Assembly (NCBI RefSeq): GCF_002885975.1
Contig: NZ_POSP01000003.1
Location: 3,596,001 to 3,660,000 of the forward strand
Reading direction: 5' to 3'
Source: Paucibacter aquatile
GTDB taxonomy: Bacteria; Pseudomonadota; Gammaproteobacteria; Burkholderiales; Burkholderiaceae_C
DNA length: 64,000 nt
A program made the translations under genes and the position numbers. The stretch's first letter is position 1. The number at the start of each line of letters is the position of its first letter. Positions 1 through 7,208 of this stretch are shown here, in pieces. Below the pieces are notes generated by a model. That model did no database searches. It had not been told where the DNA came from and saw nothing but the letters and a program-made list of their open reading frames with translations.

Positions 1-1334
1 AGCGCGACATGCGAGTCGACTTGGGCGGCGCTGAGCGCGGCATTGCTGCAGCCTTGGCGTTCCAGAGCCCGCAGGCGAGCGCGGGCGACGCGTTCGGCCA
101 CCACGGCGCTGGCTTCGCCATCGGCGGCGCTGTGCAGCAGCTCGGGCGGCTGCACCGGCACCTCGACCAGCAGGTCCAGCCGATCCAGGAAGGGGCCGCT
201 GAGGCGCGACTGATAACGTGCAATCTGATCGGGTGCGCAGCGGCAGGCACGCAGCGGGCTGCCATGGTTGCCGCAGGGGCAGGGGTTCATGGCAGCGACC
301 AGCTGGAAGCGGGCCGGGAACTCTGCCTGGCGCGCGGCGCGCGAGATCAGGATGCGGCCGGTTTCCATCGGTTCACGCAGGGCTTCCAGGGCCGAGCGGT
401 TGAACTCGGGCAGTTCATCGAGAAACAAAACGCCATGCTGGGCGAGTGAGATTTCGCCCGGCCGCGGCGGTGAGCCACCGCCGACCAGGGCCACGGCCGA
501 GGCGCTGTGGTGCGGGTTGCGCATCACGCGCTGGCGCCAGCGCTCGGGCTGAAACTGGCCGGCCAGGCTGAGCACGGCGGCCGATTCCAGGGCCTCGTCT
601 TCGTTCATCGGCGGCAGCAGGCCGCACAGGCGCTGGGCCAGCATGGATTTGCCCGTGCCCGGCGGCCCCACCATCAAGAGGCTCAGGCCGCCAGCCGCGG
701 CGATCTCGAGCGCGCGCTTGGCGCCGGCCTGGCCCTTGATGTCGCGCAGATCGGGCGCCGCCGTGATCGGCTGGGCCGGCAGCAGCGCGCGAGCGCGGGG
801 CAGCAGGCTGTCGCTGCCGGGGCGCAAAGCCTCAACCAGATCAAGCAGATGCCGCGCCGCATGCACCGGCACGCCCTCGACCAGGGCCGCCTCGGCCGCG
901 CTGGCCTCGGGCAGCAGCAGGCGCCTGCTGCTGCCTTCGCGCCGCAGCGCCAGGCTCATGGCCAGGGCGCCACGCACCGGACGCAGCTCGCCGCCCAGAG
1001 ACAGCTCACCGGCGCATTCCAGCCGCTCCAGCTGCTGTGCATCGATCTGCTCGCTGGCCGCCAGCAGGCCCAGGGCGATGGGCAGGTCGAAGCGGCCGCC
1101 TTCCTTGGGCAGCTCCGCCGGCGCCAAATTCACCGTGATTCTTTTGTTGTGGGGAAAAGCGAGCCCGCTGTTTTGCAGGGCCGCGCGTACGCGTTCGCGC
1201 GATTCCTTGACCTCGGTTTCGGCCAGGCCGACCAAGGTGAAGGAGGGCAGGCCGTTGGCCAGATGCACCTCCACGCTGACCGGTGCGGCGGTCAGCCCGT
1301 CCAGGGCGCGGCTGTGGACAACGGCCAGAGACAT
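1..1334 (-). CDS. comM: ComM/YifB-family Mg-chelatase-like AAA+ ATPase (5' part; cut by window edge)
   Basis: The reverse strand encodes a protein starting MSLAVVHSRALDG and continuing to the window edge, about 444 residues visible. It has the ComM layout: an N-terminal ChlI-like domain (roughly residues 20-145), then the AAA+ ATPase with Walker A GPPGTGKS, a LFLDELPEF-type Walker B, and the Cys-containing insert NPCPCGNHG. ComM is a hexameric branch-migration helicase that helps integrate DNA during natural transformation. The ATG at 1334 gives the usual family N-terminus. The C-terminal end lies outside the window. It is divergent from the nitrogen operon. The family assignment is firm; the competence role is taken from other species. 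Confidence 0.93.
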   Translation of the reverse strand, partial: MSLAVVHSRALDGLTAAPVSVEVHLANGLPSFTLVGLAETEVKESRERVRAALQNSGLAFPHNKRITVNLAPAELPKEGGRFDLPIALGLLAASEQIDAQQLERLECAGELSLGGELRPVRGALAMSLALRREGSSRRLLLPEASAAEAALVEGVPVHAARHLLDLVEALRPGSDSLLPRARALLPAQPITAAPDLRDIKGQAGAKRALEIAAAGGLSLLMVGPPGTGKSMLAQRLCGLLPPMNEDEALESAAVLSLAGQFQPERWRQRVMRNPHHSASAVALVGGGSPPRPGEISLAQHGVLFLDELPEFNRSALEALREPMETGRILISRAARQAEFPARFQLVAAMNPCPCGNHGSPLRACRCAPDQIARYQSRLSGPFLDRLDLLVEVPVQPPELLHSAADGEASAVVAERVARARLRALERQGCSNAALSAAQVDSHVA

Positions 1335-1439
1335 GGTCTTCTTGCTCTCCCTTGCAGGTGCCGGGCGGGCCGGGTCGGGCCCGCCGGCTGGCTTGATTGT
1401 GCCCGCCGGCCCGAGCTTTCAGGCACACAAAGCGTGCCT

Positions 1440-1456
1440 TGCACCAAGAGAGTGCG
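1440..1456 (+). promoter_or_regulatory. NtrC-like binding site 1
   Basis: TGCACC-N5-AGTGCG matches the NtrC dyad TGCACY-N5-RGTGCA at all but the last base. Its centre is about 130 bp upstream of the start predicted from the sigma-54 promoter at 1553, a normal enhancer position. A second dyad lies 43 bp downstream, about four helical turns. The call rests on motif match and position only. Confidence 0.6.
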
Positions 1457-1482
1457 CTTGGGCTGGTGCTCGGTCTCGGTCC

Positions 1483-1499
1483 TGCGAGCAATTGGTGCA
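1483..1499 (+). promoter_or_regulatory. NtrC-like binding site 2
   Basis: TGCGAG-N5-GGTGCA has one perfect NtrC half-site (GGTGCA) and one degenerate half-site. It is centred about 87 bp before the predicted transcription start and is helically in phase with site 1. It is weaker than site 1, but the paired arrangement supports it. Confidence 0.5.
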
Positions 1500-1552
1500 T
1501 GGGCCTCGGTGTTTGCCCTGGACAAAGGATCTGCCGCCGCCCGCCTGAAAGC

Positions 1553-1567
1553 TGGCACGGAAGCTGC
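1553..1567 (+). promoter_or_regulatory. sigma-54 promoter of the porin-glnK-amtB operon
   Basis: TGGCACG-N4-CTGC carries the invariant GG and GC pairs exactly 10 bp apart. It differs from TGGCACR-N4-TTGC at one base of the -12 element. Transcription would start near 1578, leaving a leader of about 100 nt before the porin ATG. With the two NtrC-like dyads upstream, this predicts induction under nitrogen limitation. Confidence 0.75.
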
Positions 1568-1678
1568 GATGCCAAAGCCAAGTGCCCACAAGTGCCCGCA
1601 ATGGCCCCGGCTTTCTCGTCTCCCCGTCTTTCACGGCTTTTGTTTGTCCTTTTTGAATCAACCTTCCAGGAGTTCCGC

Positions 1679-2419
1679 ATGAAGACAACACCGTTTGCTT
1701 TGGCCACGACCTTTGCCCTGGTTCTGGGCACCTTGCTGCCCCTGGCGGCACAGGCCGAAGAGGCTGCCAGCCCGCTGAGCTTCAATGCCAGCGTCACCAC
1801 CGATTACCGCTACCGCGGTATTTCGCAAAGCCGCCTGAAGCCCGCTCTGCAAGGCGGCGCGGACTATGTGGCTGCCAACGGCTTCTACATCGGCACCTGG
1901 GCCTCCACCATCAAGTGGATCAAGGACGCACCCTACAACGGCGGCGCTTCGGTGGAGATCGATGTGTACGGTGGCTACAAGACCGAGGTGGCACCGGGCC
2001 TGACCCTCGATGTGGGCGCGCTGACCTACATCTACTCGGGCAATGACCTGAACCCCAGCGCCAACACCACCGAGGTCTACGGCGCCCTGAGCTACGGCGT
2101 CTTCACCGCCAAGTATTCGCACAGCACCACCAATCTCTTCGGCACCGCCAACAGCAAAGGCAGCGGCTACCTGGACCTGAGCGCCACGCTGGATCTGGGC
2201 GAGGGCTTCAGCCTGGTGCCGCATCTGGGCCGCCAGAAGGTCAAGAACAACCCGGCCGGTTCCTACGCCGATTACGCGGTGACCCTGAACAAGGACTACG
2301 CCGGCATCAGCTTCGGCGCCACCTTGATCAACACCAACACGGACGCCTACGTCGGTGGCCCGTCGTCCAAGAACCTGGGCAAGAGCGGCTTTGTGCTCTC
2401 GGCCAAGAAGACCTTCTGA
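1679..2419 (+). CDS. TIGR02001/TorF-type putative outer-membrane porin
   Basis: This 246-residue protein begins with a clear Sec signal peptide ending LAAQA-EEA. It continues as alternating hydrophobic strands rich in Gly, Tyr and Asn (motif TTDYRYRGISQS early in the mature protein) and ends in a C-terminal Phe (AKKTF), typical of an outer-membrane beta-barrel. The ATG at 1679 follows AGGAG at 1668-1672 with good spacing; upstream in-frame starts would put the signal peptide internally. It is the first gene of the sigma-54/NtrC-type operon, 39 nt before glnK. In Herbaspirillum an outer-membrane-type gene (nlmA) precedes glnK-amtB in the same way, suggesting a channel for nitrogen compounds. 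The substrate is not shown here. Confidence 0.85.
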   Translation: MKTTPFALATTFALVLGTLLPLAAQAEEAASPLSFNASVTTDYRYRGISQSRLKPALQGGADYVAANGFYIGTWASTIKWIKDAPYNGGASVEIDVYGGYKTEVAPGLTLDVGALTYIYSGNDLNPSANTTEVYGALSYGVFTAKYSHSTTNLFGTANSKGSGYLDLSATLDLGEGFSLVPHLGRQKVKNNPAGSYADYAVTLNKDYAGISFGATLINTNTDAYVGGPSSKNLGKSGFVLSAKKTF

Positions 2420-2458
2420 TCTGCTCGGATCGAACTCAAGACTTCGGAGACTCTCCTC

Positions 2459-2797
2459 ATGAAACTCATCACCGCCATCATCAAACCCTTCAAGCTCGAC
2501 GAGGTGCGCGAAGCCCTGAGCGCCATCGGCGTGCAAGGCCTGACTGTCACCGAGGTCAAGGGCTTCGGTCGCCAGAAAGGCCACACCGAGCTCTACCGCG
2601 GCGCCGAGTACGTGGTGGACTTCCTGCCCAAGGTGAAGGTCGAGGCCGCCGTGGCCGACGCCGTGGTGGAGCAGGTGATCGAGGCCATCGAGGGCGCCGC
2701 CCGCACCGGCAAGATCGGTGACGGCAAGATTTTTGTCTCTCCGCTGGACCAGGTGGTGCGCATCCGCACCGGCGAAACCGGTCAAGACGCGCTCTGA
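2459..2797 (+). CDS. glnK: PII nitrogen regulatory protein GlnK
   Basis: This 112-residue protein has the full PII length and starts MKLITAIIKPFKL. The T-loop contains RGAEYVVDFLPK, with Tyr51 as the site uridylylated by GlnD, and the C-terminal signature GKIFVSPLDQVVRIRTGE is intact. PII trimers sense ATP/ADP and 2-oxoglutarate. When deuridylylated, GlnK inserts its T-loops into AmtB and closes it. The position directly upstream of amtB makes GlnK more likely than GlnB. It is transcribed with the porin and amtB. Confidence 0.96.
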   Translation: MKLITAIIKPFKLDEVREALSAIGVQGLTVTEVKGFGRQKGHTELYRGAEYVVDFLPKVKVEAAVADAVVEQVIEAIEGAARTGKIGDGKIFVSPLDQVVRIRTGETGQDAL

Positions 2798-2862
2798 ACC
2801 CGCCCGAGCGCAACTCAACAAGACGCCAGCCAGGCACACCCAAAATCCGTAGGAGATCTGCA

Positions 2863-4425
2863 ATGATCATCAAGAAACTTCTCGCCACCTTGGCCCTGGC
2901 CGCCGCGGTGCTCGCACCGGCTGCCTGGGCGCAAGACGGCGCAGCCTCGGCCCCGGCTGCGGTGGCCACCGCAGCGGCGCCCGACGCCAGCGCGCCCGCC
3001 GCCGTCGCGCCGGTCGCACCTGCCCCAGAAGCCTCGGCCGCAGCGCCGGCCAGCGCCGCCCCGGCCGATGCGGCCTCGGCCCCGGTGCTGGTGCCCAACA
3101 AGGGCGACACCACCTGGATGATGCTGTCCACCCTGCTGGTCATCCTGATGACCGTGCCCGGCCTGGCCCTGTTCTACGGCGGCCTGGTGCGCAGCAAGAA
3201 CATGCTGTCGGTGCTGATGCAGGTGATGGTGGCCTTCTCCATGATCGTGGTGCTGTGGGTGATCTACGGCTACAGCTTCGCCTTCACCGAGGGCAATGCC
3301 TTCATCGGCGGCACCGACCGGCTGATGCTCAAGGGCGTCTGGGACAACGCGGCCGGCACCTTTGCCAACGCGGCCACTTTCAGCAAGGGCGTGGTCATCC
3401 CGGAGATCGTGTTCGCAGCCTTCCAGGCCACCTTCGCCGGCATCACCGCCTGCCTGATCATTGGCGCCTTTGCCGAACGCATCAAGTTCAGCGCCGCCCT
3501 GGCTTTCCTGGCTCTGTGGTTCACCTTCAGCTACCTGCCGGTGGCGCACATGGTTTGGTTCTGGATGGGCCCGGACGCCTACACCGCTGCAGGTGTGGTC
3601 GATGAAATGAACGGCAAGGCCGGTCTGCTCTGGCAATGGGGCGCGCTGGACTTCGCCGGCGGCACCGTGGTTCACATCAATGCCGCCGTGGCCGGCCTGG
3701 TCGGCGCCTTCATGGTGGGCAAGCGCATCGGTTACGGCAAAGAGGCCTTCACCCCGCACAGCCTGACCCTTACCATGGTCGGCGCCTCGCTGCTGTGGGT
3801 GGGTTGGTTCGGCTTCAACGCCGGCTCGGCGCTGGAAGCCAACGGCTTCGCCGCCCTGGCCTTCATCAACACCCTGGTGGCCACCGCCGCTGCGGTGCTG
3901 TCCTGGTCCATCGGTGAAGCGCTGCACAAGGGCAAGGCTTCGATGCTGGGCGCGGCCTCCGGCGCCGTGGCCGGCCTGGTGGCCATCACCCCGGCCGCTG
4001 GCAATGTGGGTGTCGGCGGTGCGCTGATCATCGGCGTGATCGCGGGCTTCGCCTGCCTCTGGGGCGTGTCGGGTCTAAAGAAGCTGCTAGGCGCGGACGA
4101 CTCGCTCGATGTCTTCGGCGTGCACGGCGTGGGCGGCATCGTCGGTGCCCTGCTGACCGGTGTTTTCAACTCGCCCAATTTGGGCGGCCCCAGCCTGGTC
4201 GCTGACTGGGTGACGGTCAGCATGGTGACGGCCGATGCCTACACCATCGCCGGCCAGGTGCTGACGCAGGCCAAGGCTGTGGGCGTGACCGTGATCTGGT
4301 CGGCTGTGGTCTCGGTGGTCGCCTACAAGCTGGTGGACCTGGTCATCGGCCTGCGCGTCAGCGAAGAAGACGAACGCCAAGGTCTGGACATCAGCTCGCA
4401 TGGCGAGACGGCGTACCACAAATGA
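2863..4425 (+). CDS. amtB: Ammonium transporter AmtB
   Basis: This 520-residue Amt/MEP/Rh channel conducts ammonium across the inner membrane. A cleavable signal peptide ends near PAAWAQ. An Ala/Pro-rich stretch follows (about residues 24-78), and then the 11-helix core starting at GDTTWMMLSTLLV. The conserved pore segments are visible: DFAGGTVVHI and DVFGVHGVGGIVG carry the twin histidines. The C-terminal tail, ending GETAYHK, is where GlnK docks. The low-complexity linker is longer than in E. coli AmtB and would lie in the periplasm. A strong terminator follows 56 nt after the stop codon. Confidence 0.95.
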   Translation: MIIKKLLATLALAAAVLAPAAWAQDGAASAPAAVATAAAPDASAPAAVAPVAPAPEASAAAPASAAPADAASAPVLVPNKGDTTWMMLSTLLVILMTVPGLALFYGGLVRSKNMLSVLMQVMVAFSMIVVLWVIYGYSFAFTEGNAFIGGTDRLMLKGVWDNAAGTFANAATFSKGVVIPEIVFAAFQATFAGITACLIIGAFAERIKFSAALAFLALWFTFSYLPVAHMVWFWMGPDAYTAAGVVDEMNGKAGLLWQWGALDFAGGTVVHINAAVAGLVGAFMVGKRIGYGKEAFTPHSLTLTMVGASLLWVGWFGFNAGSALEANGFAALAFINTLVATAAAVLSWSIGEALHKGKASMLGAASGAVAGLVAITPAAGNVGVGGALIIGVIAGFACLWGVSGLKKLLGADDSLDVFGVHGVGGIVGALLTGVFNSPNLGGPSLVADWVTVSMVTADAYTIAGQVLTQAKAVGVTVIWSAVVSVVAYKLVDLVIGLRVSEEDERQGLDISSHGETAYHK

Positions 4426-4481
4426 TTTTCTAGGACGGGCTGTGCAGGGGTTTGATCACTGCGCGGTACCGGATTGAGAAC

Positions 4482-4519
4482 AAGCCGCCCGATCCTTGGA
4501 TCGGGCGGCTTTTTTTTTG
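4482..4519 (+). terminator. Rho-independent terminator after amtB
   Basis: A perfect 14-bp inverted repeat, AAGCCGCCCGATCC and its complement, is separated by only 2 nt and followed by nine T residues. It ends the porin-glnK-amtB transcript. Confidence 0.93.
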
Positions 4520-4586
4520 TGTGGCGAGGGAGGCTGCAGACGGCACATTGCGGACTTCCGCCGTCTTGATGGATCTTTCTCGCTGC

Positions 4587-4816
4587 GGTGGCTCGGCCCG
4601 CCGCCGGGCTCATGGTTCGCGGGTCGGCTCTTTGAGCCGACTCCCCTCGGTGCTCACTGCGCGGCTCAGCGTCGCCAAACTCCCTCCGTTCGCTGCGCTC
4701 ACTGTGGTCAAACAGTGGCGCCGAGTCAGAACTTGAAGCGCGTGAGTACACGCGCCTGAGCCGCTCCGCTGCGCCCTCGGCCGCGCACAATTCGCCCATC
4801 GGCGGGCCGAGCCACC
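4587..4816 (+). repeat. Structured non-coding element, copy A
   Basis: This roughly 230-nt sequence is closed by a perfect 17-bp terminal inverted repeat (4587-4603 with 4800-4816). Inside are an 8-bp hairpin (4623-4630/4634-4641), a 9-bp long-range stem (4661-4669/4756-4764), a 10-bp hairpin with one bulge (4695-4705/4712-4721) and a 7-bp hairpin with loop AGTA (4738-4744/4749-4755). Unpaired blocks shared with copy B are CCGGGCTCATGGTTC (4604-4618) and AGTCAGAA-N-TTGAAGCGCG (4724-4742). No convincing protein is encoded. It could be a structured RNA or a MITE/REP-like DNA element; transcription is unproven. Confidence 0.7.
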
Positions 4817-4869
4817 TCCGGATTCGGCGTGCTCCACCGTTGATGAGGCACATCGACCGCGATGCAAGC

Positions 4870-5106
4870 GCCCTGCAGCCCGTGCCGCTGCCGGGCGATT
4901 TGTGAAGGGCCGAGCAGCACAGCGCCTCGGGGCGCGCGCGGTCACGCGCGCTTCAATTTCTGACTTGGCGCTTCTGTCTGAACGAAGCGAACGCAGGGAG
5001 CGGAGTGAGTTATGCGCCAGCCCCGAGGCGCGAGCAGCGCAGGGAAGTCGGCCCGCCAGGGCCGACCCCGGAACCATGAGCCCGGTGGCGGCGCGGGCTG
5101 CAGGGC
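4870..5106 (-). repeat. Structured non-coding element, copy B (inverted)
   Basis: Read on the minus strand, this has the same order of elements as copy A. It has a 19-bp closing stem with one mismatch (4870-4888/5088-5106), a hairpin 5047-5054/5059-5066, a 12-bp long-range stem 4922-4933/5020-5031, a hairpin 4969-4974/4984-4989 and a hairpin 4934-4940/4945-4951. The closing and long-range stems have completely different sequences from copy A yet remain paired. The unpaired blocks at 5071-5085 and 4947-4965 are nearly identical to copy A. Copies A and B are tail to tail, separated by 53 nt. Confidence 0.7.
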
Positions 5107-5184
5107 CTCACGAGCAAAACCAAAGACAACTTCGTGCCGAATCCGGTCCTGCGTCCGACCTGAGCGCTGCTGAAGCCCGGGACC

Positions 5185-5595
5185 TCACGGTCCTGGATCG
5201 GGCGGGGCGCTTTGCTGTTGGCGCTTCTTGATCAGCACCTCGGTCAGTTCCAGCAGTTTGGCGGGGCTGAAGGGTTTGGCGAGGAAGAAGTTGGCACCGG
5301 CTTCGAGGGCGCGAGTCTTGGTGGCTTGGCCGGCGTCGGCGGTGAGCATGACGATCAGGGCCTGGGCGAGCTTGGGGTCGGCGCGCATCTGGCGGCAGAC
5401 CTCCACCCCATCGATACCACCGGGCATCATCACATCGAGGTAGACCAGGTCCGGCTGCATGGTGCGGGCCAGGTCCAGGGCCAGGCTGCCATTGGGCGCT
5501 TCGTAGAGCTGGTGGCCAGTGTCCTCCAGGGCCCAGCGGATCAGTCGGCGGATGTCGGCTTGGTCCTCGACGATCAGAATCTTGGCTTTCTTCAT
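5185..5595 (-). CDS. Single-domain CheY-like response regulator
   Basis: This 136-residue protein is a lone receiver domain with no output domain. It has ILIVEDQADIRR (acidic pocket), DLVYLDVMMPG with the phospho-acceptor Asp in the middle, IVMLTADAG for the switch Thr and FLAKPFSP for the conserved Lys. The start at 5595 (MKKAKILIVED) fits the family. It is divergent from gshA across 168 bp. No cognate kinase is adjacent, so its partner and output are unknown; it probably acts by protein-protein contact. Confidence 0.88.
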   Translation of the reverse strand: MKKAKILIVEDQADIRRLIRWALEDTGHQLYEAPNGSLALDLARTMQPDLVYLDVMMPGGIDGVEVCRQMRADPKLAQALIVMLTADAGQATKTRALEAGANFFLAKPFSPAKLLELTEVLIKKRQQQSAPPDPGP

Positions 5596-5763
5596 CGCGC
5601 GGGCGGAATCCTCGGCTGTGTCACCGACAAGCATATCGCCTGCCGGAAACTTTTCCCGTGCAGGACTTGGCATTGGCGCCACTGTCCCCACATGCTCCCT
5701 CCTAGAATCGAAACGCTCGCCCCTGAACCGCCGCATTTCCGGCCCGACCCGAGACCCTCGCAC

Positions 5764-7059
5764 ATGGTTCCCCACCTCACCACCGCGCTGACCGGCCCCA
5801 TCAACGAATTGGAGCAGCGCATCCTGGAATCCATGCCCGCCATCGAGCGCTGGTTCCGCCTGGAATGGATGGAGCACACGCCGCCGTTTTACACCTCGGT
5901 GGATTTGCGCAACGCCGGCTTCAAGCTGGCACCGGTGGACACCAATCTGTTTCCCGGTGGCTTCAACAACCTGACGGCGGACATGCTGCCGCTGTCGGTG
6001 CAGGCCGCCATGGCCGCGATCGAGAAGATCTGCCCCGAGGCCAAGAACCTCTTGCTGATCCCCGAGAACCACACCCGCAACACCTTCTATCTGAGCAATG
6101 TCGCCACGCTCAAACGCATCTTCACGCAAGCCGGCTTGAATGTGCGCCTGGGCACGCTGGACCCGGATGTGACCGAGCCCACCGCGCTGAACCTTGCCGA
6201 TGGCTCCAGCTTGACGGTGGAGCCCCTGGTGCGCAACCGCGGGCGCCTGGGCCTCAAGGATTTCGATCCCTGCACCATCTTGCTCAACAACGACCTGTCC
6301 GCCGGCGTGCCGCGCGTGCTGGAGCATCTGCATGAGCAGTATCTGCTGCCGCCCCTGCATGCGGGTTGGGCGCTGCGCCGCAAGAGCCAGCACTTCAAGG
6401 CGTATGAAGAAGTGGCCAAGAAGTTCAGCAAGCTGCTGGGCATGGACCCCTGGTTGATCCATCCCATGTCGGTGCCGGTCGAAGGCGTGGACTTCAGCGA
6501 AGGCCAGGGCCTGGAAGCCCTGCAGGCGCAGGTTGACCTGGTGCTCAGCAAGACGCGCAAGAAGTACAAGGAATACGGCATCAACGAGAAGCCCTTCGCG
6601 GTGATCAAGCCCGATGCCGGCACCTACGGCATGGGCGTGATGACGGTGCGCGATGCCAAGGAACTGGTCGACCTGAACCGCCGCAGCCGCAACAAGATGA
6701 GTGTCATCAAGGACGGCCAGGAAGTGCACCAGGTGCTGGTGCAAGAGGGCGTGGTCACGCACGAGCGCGTCAACGACGCGGTGGCCGAGCCGGTGGTCTA
6801 CATGATGGACCGCTACGTGGTGGGCGGTTTCTACCGCATCCATGCCGACCGCGGCGCCGACGAAAACCTCAACGCCCCGGGCTCCAGCTTTGTGCCCCTG
6901 GCCTTTGCTCAGAGCTCGCAGCTGCCGCGCCCGGGCGAGAAGCCCGGCGCCAGCGCTCCGAACCGCTTCTACATGTATGGCGTGATCGCCCGCCTGGCCA
7001 TGCTGGCGGCGAGCTATGAGCTGGAGCTCACCGACCCCGAAGCCGAGGTCTACGCTTGA
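5764..7059 (+). CDS. gshA: Glutamate-cysteine ligase, proteobacterial (TIGR02049) type
   Basis: This 431-residue enzyme carries out the first, ATP-dependent step of glutathione synthesis, joining glutamate and cysteine. It matches the short betaproteobacterial/Acidithiobacillus-type GshA rather than the E. coli type. Recognisable stretches include VDLRNAGFKLAPVDTNLFPGG, PENHTRNTFYLSN and VIKPDAGTYGMGVMTV, with an ATP-grasp-like Gly loop. The ATG at 5764 was chosen because the family starts close to the TTALTGPINELEQRILES segment; longer in-frame starts run into the response-regulator gene on the other strand. gshB lies about 10 kb downstream on the same strand. Confidence 0.93.
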   Translation: MVPHLTTALTGPINELEQRILESMPAIERWFRLEWMEHTPPFYTSVDLRNAGFKLAPVDTNLFPGGFNNLTADMLPLSVQAAMAAIEKICPEAKNLLLIPENHTRNTFYLSNVATLKRIFTQAGLNVRLGTLDPDVTEPTALNLADGSSLTVEPLVRNRGRLGLKDFDPCTILLNNDLSAGVPRVLEHLHEQYLLPPLHAGWALRRKSQHFKAYEEVAKKFSKLLGMDPWLIHPMSVPVEGVDFSEGQGLEALQAQVDLVLSKTRKKYKEYGINEKPFAVIKPDAGTYGMGVMTVRDAKELVDLNRRSRNKMSVIKDGQEVHQVLVQEGVVTHERVNDAVAEPVVYMMDRYVVGGFYRIHADRGADENLNAPGSSFVPLAFAQSSQLPRPGEKPGASAPNRFYMYGVIARLAMLAASYELELTDPEAEVYA

Positions 7060-7060
7060 A

Positions 7061-7183
7061 CGTTTTTTACTGCGCGCCTGCCATGCGTCGTTGGTCCGGT
7101 GCTCGGAATCCTCACGTACAGGAAGTACGTTCCGGTTCCTGTGCTCCGTCCGCCTAGCCTGCCAGGCGCTCGCTACAAAAACG
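7061..7183. repeat. Nested palindromic element between convergent gshA and LysR genes
   Basis: Nested inverted repeats surround a perfect hairpin, ACGTAC-AGGAA-GTACGT (7114-7130), with GGAA/TTCC further out (7105-7108/7136-7139). Beyond these are GCGCCTG/CAGGCGC (7074-7080/7163-7169) and CGTTTTT/AAAAACG (7061-7067/7177-7183). It occupies the space between two converging genes and could act as a bidirectional terminator or a dispersed intergenic repeat. Confidence 0.55.
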
Positions 7184-7208
7184 AGGCGCTTCGAGTAGGT
7201 GTGGTGTT

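Noticed and set aside
4452..5231. Short open frames within the structured-element region
   Set aside because: They have no conserved motifs, stay open through stem sequences on both strands, and are explained by the GC-rich inverted repeats.
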